IMG/VR virus record: IMGVR_UViG_3300027963_000265
Coordinates: 1 to 28,161 of that record
Origin: a virus
Length of the DNA: 28,161 nt
Reading direction: 5' to 3' (one strand)
The notes beneath the pieces are model-generated. The model ran no database searches. It was not told the origin of the DNA and saw only the letters and a list, made by a program, of their open reading frames with translations. Numbering within the stretch: the first letter of the stretch is position 1; each line of letters opens with the position of its first letter. This document shows positions 14,517 to 21,092 of this stretch, piece after piece. A program made the position numbers and the translations under genes.

Positions 14517-16198
14517 GTTCGCATCTCCTCCTCACGATCCACGTAGACGGGCAGGTAGTGCGCGTGGCCACCGACGCCGTCGACGTGGCCGACGCCAGCA
14601 CCGGGCGCGTCTACCCGTACTCCGCGGGGATTGACGATCTCACCGTAAGTTCGGCGCTCACGTTCTTGTCGACTTCGGGGCCGCTCTCGGTGCCGGTCGA
14701 GGCGATCCTACCGGTGGACGTGGCTGCGCTGGTGGCTGCTGGGGTAGTGCTCGACGGGTCCGCCGCCGAACTCGCGCTGTGGACGGAGGGCGACGACTAC
14801 GGCCGGCGGATCGTGCTTGCGTCGGCGACGGTGACGGGTGCCGAGTGGGGCGAGCTGGGCGAGCCGGTGCGGTTTTCGATTGAGCGGGCCGCAACCTCCG
14901 ACGCCGTCAACCTGCCGAGCGTCACCGAGGTGATCGACGTGACCAACCTCGACCCGGCAGACTCCCTGCCTCACCTCGCCAAAGAGGACAAGGGGCAGAG
15001 CTACCCGATCGTGTTTGGATCTCCGGGCCGGATCGATGGGGACGACTGGGTGACCGGCAGCCAAGCGGTTTGGGCGATGCACCAGGGCGACGGAGCGATC
15101 AACTACCTGCGGCTGGTGGTCGCAGGGCACGCGGTCAGCGGCTCGGACTATGTATGGCTGTCGGGGGACAAGGACGTAAACGGGCACCGGTTCCGGGTCT
15201 ACAACACGCGCGACGGTCGAGGGCAAGCGGTAGCGGTAGTGACCGAGGGGATCGACTGGACGCCTACGGATGTGCTCGGCAGCGGCTCGGCGGTGTCGTC
15301 GTTCTCGACCGACGGGGACGGGTACTACTACGGGCTAAACTGCCAGATCCAAGCGAACTTAGCCGACGCGAACCCGAACCTGCCGCCGGAACTCTACCAG
15401 CCGGTGACGATCATAGGATCGACAGCTGCCCCGACCACGTCGGCGGTGTTCGCGTCTTGGCGCGGCCCGGGCGCGTCGGATGGGATCGCCGGCCTCTCCC
15501 CGGTAGCCGGCGACGTGATCCGCTACGTCCTCCAGCGGGCCGGCGTACCTGTCGATCATGGTCGGTTTGAGGCGTCTGCTCGGCTGCTCACGAGCTACCG
15601 GTTCGACTGCGTGATCGACACCCCGACGCCCTGCCTGGAGTGGCTGCGGTCGTCGGTCTACCCGCTGCTCCCGCTGTCGGTCGAGTCGGGTCCGGCCGGT
15701 GACTACCCGGTGGTATGGCGGTACGATCTCGGGGCTGCTGACGTTACCGCGGTGGTAGACGCCGACGCCGATCCGGCCATTAGCCGAGCGAGCGCCATCA
15801 AGACGGACTCCTCGCAGGTGGCCAACGCATTCGCCATCGAGTACCGCTACAGCGTCCGCACGGGCAGCTACACGGAGACGGTCACGCGGGACGCATCGAC
15901 GTGCCCGTACTGCGCGGCCAGTGAGCGGCGATGGGGCAGGATCGAACGCCGGACGCAGACCGTGATCGTGTACGACGCGGCGACGGCTGCGGCGATCCTC
16001 GCGTGGCAAGCGAGGGCGTACACGTCTCCTCGGCTGTCGGTGTCCTACCTGGTCCCGAGCACCTACGGACTCCAGCGCGGGCAGGTCGTGCGGCTGACAG
16101 ACTCGCTGGTGAGTCTCGACGGCGTGATCTGCCAGGTCGAGAACGTGCAGATAGACGGGACGGGGATCGACGGGGTGACGTTCCGCCTGTCTCCGTGA
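14513..16198 (+). CDS. Tail tip or baseplate hub-like protein
   Basis: This 561-residue protein overlaps the previous gene by GTGA. The N-terminal 150 residues form paired strands (VDGQVVRVATDAVDVADAST). A central part contains DYVWLSGDKDVNGHRFRVYN, and the C-terminal region has a Cys pair (CPYC, about 463-466) and strands such as LQRGQVVRLTDSLVSLDGV. The C-terminal pattern resembles hub domains of siphovirus tail tip proteins, which connect tube to fibres. The Cys pair could bind metal or make a disulfide. The call relies on location and general fold. A receptor-binding role cannot be excluded. Confidence 0.6.
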   Translation: MSSHLLLTIHVDGQVVRVATDAVDVADASTGRVYPYSAGIDDLTVSSALTFLSTSGPLSVPVEAILPVDVAALVAAGVVLDGSAAELALWTEGDDYGRRIVLASATVTGAEWGELGEPVRFSIERAATSDAVNLPSVTEVIDVTNLDPADSLPHLAKEDKGQSYPIVFGSPGRIDGDDWVTGSQAVWAMHQGDGAINYLRLVVAGHAVSGSDYVWLSGDKDVNGHRFRVYNTRDGRGQAVAVVTEGIDWTPTDVLGSGSAVSSFSTDGDGYYYGLNCQIQANLADANPNLPPELYQPVTIIGSTAAPTTSAVFASWRGPGASDGIAGLSPVAGDVIRYVLQRAGVPVDHGRFEASARLLTSYRFDCVIDTPTPCLEWLRSSVYPLLPLSVESGPAGDYPVVWRYDLGAADVTAVVDADADPAISRASAIKTDSSQVANAFAIEYRYSVRTGSYTETVTRDASTCPYCAASERRWGRIERRTQTVIVYDAATAAAILAWQARAYTSPRLSVSYLVPSTYGLQRGQVVRLTDSLVSLDGVICQVENVQIDGTGIDGVTFRLSP

Positions 16199-16199
16199 C

Positions 16200-16209
16200 G
16201 TGCTACGAT
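16200..16209 (+). promoter_or_regulatory. Extended -10 promoter of the tail-fibre/lysis module
   Basis: GTGC followed by TACGAT (16204-16209) matches the GTGCTA core at 49-58 and 2027-2036. Transcription would start near 16216. Unlike the other two, it has no ATG six bases downstream, so the message would carry a leader of about 170 bases. No strong -35 is visible. Confidence 0.4.
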
Positions 16210-16325
16210 CACCGGGCGGCGATGGTCATCCGTTCCAAGCCCGCCGAATCGCTGGCCGCACCCATTGGACATGCAGCGAGACAGCGGCTTAGGCTTCCCC
16301 CGGGCCGAAACCGGACCCTGCCGAG

Positions 16326-16350
16326 AAGGGCGCCGGACGGGGGCGCTCTT
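16326..16350 (+). other. 9-bp stem-loop in the intergenic leader
   Basis: AAGGGCGCC (16326-16334) pairs with GGCGCTCTT (16342-16350), nine pairs with one G-U, around a 7-base loop. No T-run follows. It could weaken read-through from the tail genes or shape the leader. Confidence 0.4.
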
Positions 16351-16360
16351 GCGCGAATCG

Positions 16361-16369
16361 TGGTAGTGT
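16361..16369 (+). promoter_or_regulatory. Weak extended -10 box before the fibre genes
   Basis: TGG-TAGTGT lies between the inverted hexamers TTGCGC (16349-16354) and GCGCAA (16371-16376). A start near 16376 would leave a short leader with AGGAG (16378-16382) before the ATG at 16389. The dyad could be an operator. There is no -35 match. Confidence 0.3.
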
Positions 16370-16388
16370 AGCGCAACAGGAGCCCCCT

Positions 16389-16766
16389 ATGGCCGCACTC
16401 GACCTGTCCGCTGTCACCACTCCAGGCCTCGTCAGGAAGGAAACGCTTGGCAACGCGACCGAGCCCCGCCGAGTGGTCCTACCTACCGCCATGCGAGGCA
16501 CGCGGGGTAGCGGTCTGACCGTGAGCATCTACCCGATCACGTCGGATGCGTACTGGGTGAGCCCCGACTACTCGCCGTACCCCGCGGACACGTCGCCAAT
16601 CTTCGACCCCGTCGCACAAACGAAGTTCGGGATCTGCCCGGCCGACCAGTGGACGCCGATTCCCTGGGACACCACGGAGGGCGCACCATCCACGATCGCG
16701 ATCGTCCCATCGGCCGGCGGGATGAGCATCTACATCGCGGTCAACCCCGCGCGCGTGCCAGCATGA
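16389..16766 (+). CDS. Small virion-associated protein, unknown
   Basis: This 125-residue protein starts at ATG 16389 after AGGAG. It is beta-rich with many Pro, Thr and Tyr residues (TVSIYPITSDAYWVSPDYSP, about 44-63) and ends in a hydrophobic strand pair (STIAIVPSAGGMSIYIAVNP). This is the look of a small tail or fibre-associated domain. Its TGA overlaps the ATG of the fibre-like gene (ATGA), so the two proteins may be made together and interact. I cannot assign a family. Confidence 0.65.
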   Translation: MAALDLSAVTTPGLVRKETLGNATEPRRVVLPTAMRGTRGSGLTVSIYPITSDAYWVSPDYSPYPADTSPIFDPVAQTKFGICPADQWTPIPWDTTEGAPSTIAIVPSAGGMSIYIAVNPARVPA

Positions 16767-17902
16767 GCGGGATCGTCGGCTCGGGGATCTCCCGCGCGAC
16801 GGTGCAGGCGATGATCACCGCGGCGGCCCCAGCGGCGTCCACCTCGATCTACATGCCCTCCGACATCGTCACCGTGCTCGCCTCGGGCACCTCCGGGCAG
16901 TTCGCGCGATGCACCTACGCGCCGTCCGTCGTCGTCCTCGCAGCCCCGACCGACTTCGGCGCGGACCAGGCGTCGGTGGCGTCGCTGGCGACGTGGACCC
17001 AACGAAACACCGCCAACCGAACGGCGCTCTCGGTCACGGGCGGCGTGCTCACGCTGACTGCCAACGCAGGCTACGGAAACGGTCTGGCCAGCAGCTACGC
17101 CATCGTGCGCGCCATCGAGTTGGGGCCGTACTACCAGACGGTGCGCAGACTGACGTGCCCGACGAACTTGGCCGGGACCGGGCTCTGGTACGAGTTGTCC
17201 AGCGCGGGGGCGCAGTATGCCAGCTGGTACTACTACTCGAGTGGGACGCTGGAGGCAGCCGGCAACGGGTCTGTCCGAGGATCCGCCGCCCTGACACCGG
17301 GTAGTTCGGTGTGGCTGCGCGTGACGATTTCCTCGGGATATGCCTACTCAGAGTACAACACCACCAACTCGGCGACCGAGCCGACGACGGGTTGGGTGCC
17401 GCTCGCCACCTTTGCGGTTCCAATCCAGCCCTTGATTTACGATTGTGTGTGGGCGCAGAATCACACGTCGTCGGCTGGCGGGTCGAGCCTGACCATCGCC
17501 GGTTTCCGCGAGTCCTACGGCCCCCCGTACACCTCACGGCCTGCGCTGTGCGCGAACGGCTATGCCACGGCCCCGGGGGCGCTCACGCTCGCGACCATCG
17601 ACGCAGGCTCGGGCTCCACGTTCTTGCCGTCGCAGGCGGCGCTGCGGCTTCGGCTCGCCGACGCCGTCAACCGGCTGCCCGGCGACGCAGGAACTTGGAC
17701 GTTCAGCATGACCGGCAACGCGGGCGGATCGCCGGTAGCGGCGACGACCTACCAGAGCGCGGCCACCCTGACGCTCAAGGATGCCGGCACCGACACGACG
17801 ACGACGACGAAGTATCGCTACTGGATTTTGCGCGCGAAGTGTACCAGCACGAGCGGACTCCAGCCGGCGTCAATCGACCTCGCGATGCTGGTGATCACGT
17901 GA
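16763..17902 (+). CDS. Putative tail fibre / receptor-binding protein
   Basis: This 379-residue protein starts at ATG 16763 inside the stop of the previous gene. A short N-terminal helix (SRATVQAMITAAAP, about 9-22) could attach to the tail. Residues 70-240 form a beta-sandwich pattern with lectin-like strands (GLWYELSSAGAQYASWYYYS, about 133-152), as in concanavalin A/LamG domains. Residues 250-379 are Thr/Ala/Gly-rich strands. Place between tail tip and lysis genes, low charge and many aromatic residues suggest a host-recognition protein. The carbohydrate target is unknown. A structural cap is an alternative. Confidence 0.6.
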   Translation: MSGIVGSGISRATVQAMITAAAPAASTSIYMPSDIVTVLASGTSGQFARCTYAPSVVVLAAPTDFGADQASVASLATWTQRNTANRTALSVTGGVLTLTANAGYGNGLASSYAIVRAIELGPYYQTVRRLTCPTNLAGTGLWYELSSAGAQYASWYYYSSGTLEAAGNGSVRGSAALTPGSSVWLRVTISSGYAYSEYNTTNSATEPTTGWVPLATFAVPIQPLIYDCVWAQNHTSSAGGSSLTIAGFRESYGPPYTSRPALCANGYATAPGALTLATIDAGSGSTFLPSQAALRLRLADAVNRLPGDAGTWTFSMTGNAGGSPVAATTYQSAATLTLKDAGTDTTTTTKYRYWILRAKCTSTSGLQPASIDLAMLVIT

Positions 17903-17955
17903 GCCTCCGGTGCGACCACCTGTATCGAGCCTGGGTGGACCGTGGATCTCGCTGA
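17899..17955 (+). CDS. Possible 18-residue coupling ORF
   Basis: A GTG at 17899 overlaps the fibre stop (GTGA) and opens an 18-codon frame ending at TGA 17953-17955, which runs over the GTG (17942) of the next gene. Overlap at both ends would carry ribosomes across the 39-base gap. The peptide has no recognisable features and the frame may be incidental. Confidence 0.2.
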   Translation: MSLRCDHLYRAWVDRGSR

Positions 17956-18337
17956 TTTTGCAGCGCAACAGGCCCAGCAGCACCAGGAGCGGCGCGAGGA
18001 CGGCCGCGATCTCAAGTCCGCGCTGGTCTCGGCGCTCGGCACGATGTCCACCGAGAGCCGCGAGGCTCACGCGCGGCTCGAAGAGAAGCAGGGCCAACTG
18101 ATCGCTAAGCAAGCGGAACTTTCGACTCAGCTGGCCGTGATCCAAGCGGGGGGCCTCGGCACGTGGGAGCGGCGCGGGATCCTGACCGGCGGGCTCGTGG
18201 TGCTGCTGCTCCTGATCCTCCTGTTGGCCACGTCCCGCGGCGTCGACCCCAGCGCGGCGGTCGAAGGCGTGCGCCGGCTGACTCCTACGGCCGGCGCGGC
18301 CGAGAGCGACCCTCTCACCGACCAGCCGGAGCCATGA
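17942..18337 (+). CDS. Coiled-coil protein with one membrane segment (holin-like)
   Basis: This 131-residue protein starts with GTG at 17942. Residues 8-68 are a long Gln/Glu/Arg/Ala coiled coil, residues 80-97 a strong membrane segment (ILTGGLVVLLLLILLLAT), and the rest a short acidic Pro-rich tail. This N-terminal coil plus single membrane helix resembles several lysis-cassette membrane proteins, and the gene opens the block that ends in the endolysin. It may be a holin, antiholin or spanin-like partner. It lacks a signal peptide or lipobox, which argues against an outer-membrane spanin. Its stop overlaps the next ATG. Confidence 0.65.
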   Translation: MDLADFAAQQAQQHQERREDGRDLKSALVSALGTMSTESREAHARLEEKQGQLIAKQAELSTQLAVIQAGGLGTWERRGILTGGLVVLLLLILLLATSRGVDPSAAVEGVRRLTPTAGAAESDPLTDQPEP

Positions 18338-18552
18338 TGGCCACCCGCCTCCCGCCCCACCCCCTCCGCGTCGACCAGCTCATCGACCTCCCCGCCGACC
18401 TCCTCGCCATCGTCGCGCAGATCCGCGAGATGACCAGCCCCGATGGCGACGGCGGAAAGCGCGTCACGCCGCACGAGCTCATGGATCTACTCGGCCTGCT
18501 CGTCAAGGGCGCGGGGCACGTCGCACCGCTGGTCGAGGTGAAGCGGCGGTGA
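18334..18552 (+). CDS. Small lysis-cassette protein, 72 residues
   Basis: This 72-residue protein starts at ATG 18334 (ATGA overlap) and stops at TGA 18550-18552, overlapping the next ATG. It is probably two or three helices (VDQLIDLPADLLAIVAQIRE, 13-32; HELMDLLGLLVKGAGHVAPL) with no membrane span. Tight coupling on both sides suggests a stoichiometric partner of its neighbours. The function is unknown. Phages often place similarly short soluble proteins between holin and endolysin. Confidence 0.6.
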   Translation: MMATRLPPHPLRVDQLIDLPADLLAIVAQIREMTSPDGDGGKRVTPHELMDLLGLLVKGAGHVAPLVEVKRR

Positions 18553-18689
18553 TGTACCCCAGCGTGATCGCCGAGATCGTGCGCCGAACCGGCTGCTCAC
18601 AGGCATGGGCCGAGCGGGCTGTCGAGGCGGTCGGCATGGACGCGGATCGCGCGGTCAAGTGGCTGCGGGCTCGTGCGGTGATCCTGTGA
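18552..18689 (+). CDS. 45-residue UBA/TS-N-like domain protein
   Basis: The ATG at 18552 overlaps the preceding TGA (TGATG). The 45-residue product consists almost wholly of one three-helix pattern: EIVRRTGCSQAWAERAVEAV, then GMDADRAVKWLRAR. The order hydrophobic helix, TG turn, Ala/Glu helix, G-hydrophobic-D, then A-x-x-WL is that of UBA domains and of the N-terminal TS-N domain of elongation factor Ts, which contacts EF-Tu. No other domain is attached. Overlaps on both sides place it in the translated chain. The similarity is by eye. A generic three-helix peptide is the alternative. Confidence 0.55.
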   Translation: MYPSVIAEIVRRTGCSQAWAERAVEAVGMDADRAVKWLRARAVIL

Positions 18690-18775
18690 CCCATCTCGGC
18701 GCGCTCGGCCTCGGCGCGTGCATCGGCGCGGCGGTGGTGTTTTTGTCGTTGACCTCGACTCGGATCGCGCCGTGA
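18686..18775 (+). CDS. 29-residue membrane micro-protein
   Basis: A GTG at 18686 overlaps the stop of the UBA-like gene, and its TGA (18773-18775) overlaps the GTG of the endolysin, so it fills exactly the space between them. The product is 29 residues with one hydrophobic stretch (ALGLGACIGAAVVFLSL, about 6-22), enough for a small membrane helix. It could help release or regulate the endolysin. It is too short for family assignment. Dual GTGA overlaps, the genome's own junction style, are the main support. Confidence 0.5.
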   Translation: MTHLGALGLGACIGAAVVFLSLTSTRIAP

Positions 18776-19218
18776 ACCTCTCACCGCACTTCACCCTCGA
18801 CGAGCTCACTCGCACGGCAACCGGGCTCCCGAATACCCCGACCGCCGAGCACCTGGCTGCCCTCACCGCGCTGTGCTCGACCATGCTGGAGCCCGTCCGC
18901 GCGAGGTTCGGCCCGGTGTCGATCCACTCTGGCTACCGGTCAGCAGCCGTCAACACGAAGATCGGCGGCTCCCCCACGTCGCAGCACATGCGCGGCGAGG
19001 CGGCGGATCTGCACGTCCCCGGCCACTCGCTCGAGGAGGTGTTCCGCTGGATCGTCACCGAGTCGGGGCTCAAGTACGGCCAGGTCATTCTGGAGGGTCA
19101 CACGGCGGGCAATCCGACGTGGATCCACCTGTCCCTGGGCGAGCCGTGGCGCGTCGGGTCGTCGTGTAGGCAGGCGCTCACGTTCGACGGGGCGCGCTAC
19201 TCGGCTTGGCGGGGCTGA
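18772..19218 (+). CDS. Endolysin, M15 family D-Ala peptidase
   Basis: This 148-residue enzyme is predicted to cut peptidoglycan stem peptides and lyse the host. It has the zinc-site pattern of the M15 carboxypeptidase family. SQHMRGEAADLH (70-81) supplies H72 and D79, WIHLSL (117-122) supplies H119, and E108 is a candidate base. The SGYRS motif (53-57) is also typical. It begins with GTG at 18772, overlapping a small membrane ORF. The short length equals one catalytic domain with no cell-wall binding module and no signal peptide, so it should need a holin. It closes the rightward lysis cassette. Confidence 0.9.
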   Translation: MNLSPHFTLDELTRTATGLPNTPTAEHLAALTALCSTMLEPVRARFGPVSIHSGYRSAAVNTKIGGSPTSQHMRGEAADLHVPGHSLEEVFRWIVTESGLKYGQVILEGHTAGNPTWIHLSLGEPWRVGSSCRQALTFDGARYSAWRG

Positions 19219-19221
19219 CGG

Positions 19222-19440
19222 TCAAGCATCGGGATCGCCACGGCACGACTCTGTCCCCGATCGCCCACCGCACCACGTCACCCAAACGGTCTGCCGCCGG
19301 AATCGCTGGTACACGTCGGGCCCGAGGTTGCCTGGCGCAACAAGCTGGGCCTCGGGTGACAGCCGCACCATCGCGGTCGGATCGAAGCATGGATCGAAGC
19401 CCGCCCACTCGCGGCAGTCGACGCGGGGGAGGCGGCTCAC
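19222..19440 (-). CDS. Small Cys-containing protein, 72 residues (end of leftward operon)
   Basis: This is the last gene of the leftward operon, starting with GTG at 19440 (GTGA overlap) and ending three bases from the endolysin stop. The 72-residue product carries four Cys (residues 9, 18, 52 and 60) and a Trp-rich C-terminal part (RRQTVWVTWCGG). The Cys could bind metal, but spacing is not that of a standard zinc finger. I do not recognise the family. Overlap and codon use support expression. Confidence 0.55.
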   Translation of the reverse strand: MSRLPRVDCREWAGFDPCFDPTAMVRLSPEAQLVAPGNLGPDVYQRFRRQTVWVTWCGGRSGTESCRGDPDA

Positions 19441-19760
19441 GACCACCACCCGCACGCCGCGCACAGCCACGTCCCGCGGCCATCGGTGCGGAGGGCGTCA
19501 CGGTGACAGGCGGGGCAGTTTCCGTCAGGGGTGGGCGGCACCTCGGGATCGTCCGGCAACGCCTCGGCACGGGTCCGCGCTACCCTCGCCGCACGGTCGA
19601 GAGCGTCGGCGGCGAAGTGGCGATTGGTAGCCAGCCGCTCCCCCATCGTCCGGTGCCGGGAAAGCCGTGCCGCCTCCTCACGCTCGGCCTGTGCGAGCCG
19701 CTCGAGGTCGATGGCGAGGGAGAGGAGGCCGTCGCGGTTGCCGCGCTGGTAGGGGGTCAT
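19437..19760 (-). CDS. Small protein with C-terminal zinc ribbon
   Basis: This 107-residue protein starts at ATG 19760, overlapping the upstream stop (ATGA). Residues 10-70 are helical and charged. The C-terminus has a zinc-ribbon pattern, CPAC (82-85) and CAAC (100-103), ending GWWS. Small phage proteins of this design often bind nucleic acid or help transcription or replication. No catalytic domain is present. Function is unknown. The four spaced cysteines are seen directly; metal binding is inferred. Confidence 0.65.
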   Translation of the reverse strand: MTPYQRGNRDGLLSLAIDLERLAQAEREEAARLSRHRTMGERLATNRHFAADALDRAARVARTRAEALPDDPEVPPTPDGNCPACHRDALRTDGRGTWLCAACGWWS

Positions 19761-20224
19761 GCGACCCTCCCCGCAAGCTCGATCATCACCGCCGCGCACG
19801 CCCTGCCCATGCTCGCGTGCATCGTGATCGAGGAGTTGCAGGAACTGCCGAACAGGTCCGCCAGCCACGGTGTCCCCGCGGCCTGCTTGTGGAGGCTCGG
19901 CGAGTACCGGACCCGCGCGGCTTCGTGGCCGAGGGCGGCGAGGAGGGCGCCTCCGGTGGCGGGGTCGTCGAGATCCGGAACCCACGGCCGGTCCGGCAGT
20001 GGGGGCGGCGCTCCGGGGCGCATCGCGTACTCTAGTGTGAACCCGTGCTTTCCGAGGGTCGGGCGCATAACGCCATCTACGTGGAGAGGGTCGCCCATTC
20101 CAAGCACGCGACAGGTGCGGTACTCCATGCCCGGCTTCGGGTCGCGAGCAAGCATCCCCGGCATCCACCGCCACCCCGGCAGTGCGACCATCCGGCGGGC
20201 GAGGTCGAGGGCGTCGGGGGTCAC
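19757..20224 (-). CDS. Unrecognised operon protein, 155 residues
   Basis: It starts with GTG at 20224, at a GGGGTGGCAAGTGA junction, and stops at 19757. The N-terminus is basic (LDLARRMVALPGWRWMPGML, 6-25). A central portion reads PDLDDPATGGALLAALGHEA, followed by residues that resemble a small alpha-beta fold. The PDLxDPAT-type motif recurs, as I recall, in uncharacterised phage proteins, so it is probably a conserved accessory factor. No catalytic or membrane feature is seen. Junction style supports translation. Confidence 0.6.
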   Translation of the reverse strand: MTPDALDLARRMVALPGWRWMPGMLARDPKPGMEYRTCRVLGMGDPLHVDGVMRPTLGKHGFTLEYAMRPGAPPPLPDRPWVPDLDDPATGGALLAALGHEAARVRYSPSLHKQAAGTPWLADLFGSSCNSSITMHASMGRACAAVMIELAGRVA

Positions 20225-20574
20225 TTGCCACCCCGCGCGATGTCGGCGCACCCGCTCATGACTTCCTGCAGCGAGTACCCGTTGCGGGATCGGTAGGCCG
20301 TCTCGATTTGCGGCCATCGCGCAACGAGCCGGCCCCACGACGGCGACATCTCCGACATCTCCGACATGCGAGCGCGCCACCCCTCGCCGTGCTTCTCGGC
20401 GAGGTCCAGCACGCGAACGCAGCGGCCGACGTCGTCGAAGTCTGACGGTGCCGCCCAGCCATGCGAGTCGACCGGAATCCCCGCGACACCCGAGAGCTTC
20501 GCGACGATCGCGCGTGACGACAGGCCAGCATCGTGACCCAGCAGCCACCCCAGAAGCCATGTAGGGCACCTCAC
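20221..20574 (-). CDS. Unrecognised operon protein, 117 residues
   Basis: It starts with GTG at 20574 in a GGGGTGCGACGTGA junction. The N-terminal part (TWLLGWLLGHDAGLSSRAIV, 5-24) is hydrophobic then helical. The middle contains ARMSEMSEMSPSWGRLVARW, with a tripeptide repeat, followed by a possible helix pair. Its last residues (ADIARGGK) nearly copy those of the upstream gene (ADIARGAT), and the DNA there includes a 20-base exact repeat. The function is unknown. A helix-turn-helix-like DNA-contact role is conceivable for the GLSSRAIVAKLSGVAG part (17-32), which has the spacing of a small HTH, but this is weak. Confidence 0.6.
   Translation of the reverse strand: MRCPTWLLGWLLGHDAGLSSRAIVAKLSGVAGIPVDSHGWAAPSDFDDVGRCVRVLDLAEKHGEGWRARMSEMSEMSPSWGRLVARWPQIETAYRSRNGYSLQEVMSGCADIARGGK
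20229..20248. repeat. 20-base direct repeat, copy 1
   Basis: This exact 20-base block recurs at 20579-20598. Both copies lie at the 3' ends of consecutive leftward genes and encode ADIARG in the same frame. The repeats are 350 bases apart and span one whole gene. Confidence 0.85.
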
Positions 20575-21092
20575 GTCGCACCCCGCGCGATGTCGGCGGC
20601 GCGCATGGCGGCGCGGGCGTACTTGGTCGGAGTGCCCGTCTTGCCGGACCCGGACCCGCCGATGGTCTGCCAGATCCAGTCGCCAGCGCTGGTGACCTCG
20701 ACAAGCCAATCGTTCGTCTCGCCCTCGGGCTCCGTGGACCACAGCCACACGCAGCTGTTGTCGTCGTACCACCACCCCTCACTCGGCGGCGCACCCTCCC
20801 CGCGCTCGTTGGCGAGGGTGGCGGCGAGTTCGTCGCGCTCGGCCTCCAACACCCGAACCTGGGCGACGAGGGCGGGGATGTCGGCGCGGGCGGTGGCGAT
20901 GAAGGAGGCGTCGTCGGCCGCCACGTCCATCGCGACGTAAACACCCGCGCCAAGTCCGGCCTCGATGTGCCGCTCGCCGGGGTGGGAGGAGGATCGCGAC
21001 ACGGTCCACGGCCCCAGGGTTGCGGCGTTCGCGCGGGCTTCGATGGCGTCATGGTCGAGCATGGTGGTCTCCGGGTTGGGGGTATGGGTCAC
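20571..21092 (-). CDS. Ea22-like phage protein with coiled coil
   Basis: The 173-residue form starts with GTG at 21092 in the repeated stop/start junction. An internal ATG at 21062 with GGAG in front gives a 163-residue form that fits family N-termini better. The opening LDHDAIEARANAATLGPWTV is typical of a widespread phage family related to Ea22-like proteins. A later DDASFIATARADIPALVAQV leads into a coiled coil (VLEAERDELAATLANERGEG). The C-terminal half has Trp-rich strands (WWYDDNSCVWLWS). Such proteins are common in early operons, but their roles are poorly known. Confidence 0.68.
   Translation of the reverse strand: MTHTPNPETTMLDHDAIEARANAATLGPWTVSRSSSHPGERHIEAGLGAGVYVAMDVAADDASFIATARADIPALVAQVRVLEAERDELAATLANERGEGAPPSEGWWYDDNSCVWLWSTEPEGETNDWLVEVTSAGDWIWQTIGGSGSGKTGTPTKYARAAMRAADIARGAT
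20579..20598. repeat. 20-base direct repeat, copy 2
   Basis: Exact match to 20229-20248, within the last codons of the Ea22-like gene. Recombination between copies would delete the 117-residue gene cleanly while keeping the stop/start junction. Confidence 0.85.

Larger units (their letters stand above)
16199..16388 (+). other. 190-base intergenic region between tail tip and fibre genes
   Basis: This is the longest rightward gap between genes in the window. It holds an extended -10 (16200-16209), a weak 49-codon frame (16222-16371) with no convincing ribosome binding site, a hairpin (16326-16350), a second -10-like box (16361-16369) flanked by TTGCGC and GCGCAA, and AGGAG before the next ATG. 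No tRNA is recognisable. The region looks like a promoter and leader rather than a gene. Confidence 0.5.

Noticed and set aside
16201-16345. tRNA gene in the intergenic region
   Set aside because: A GTTCCAAG stretch recalls a T-loop, but no acceptor stem or anticodon arm can be folded around it.
16222-16371. 49-codon reading frame in the intergenic leader
   Set aside because: There is no convincing ribosome binding site, composition is Arg/Pro-rich, and it runs through the hairpin and -10-like box. More likely non-coding leader.
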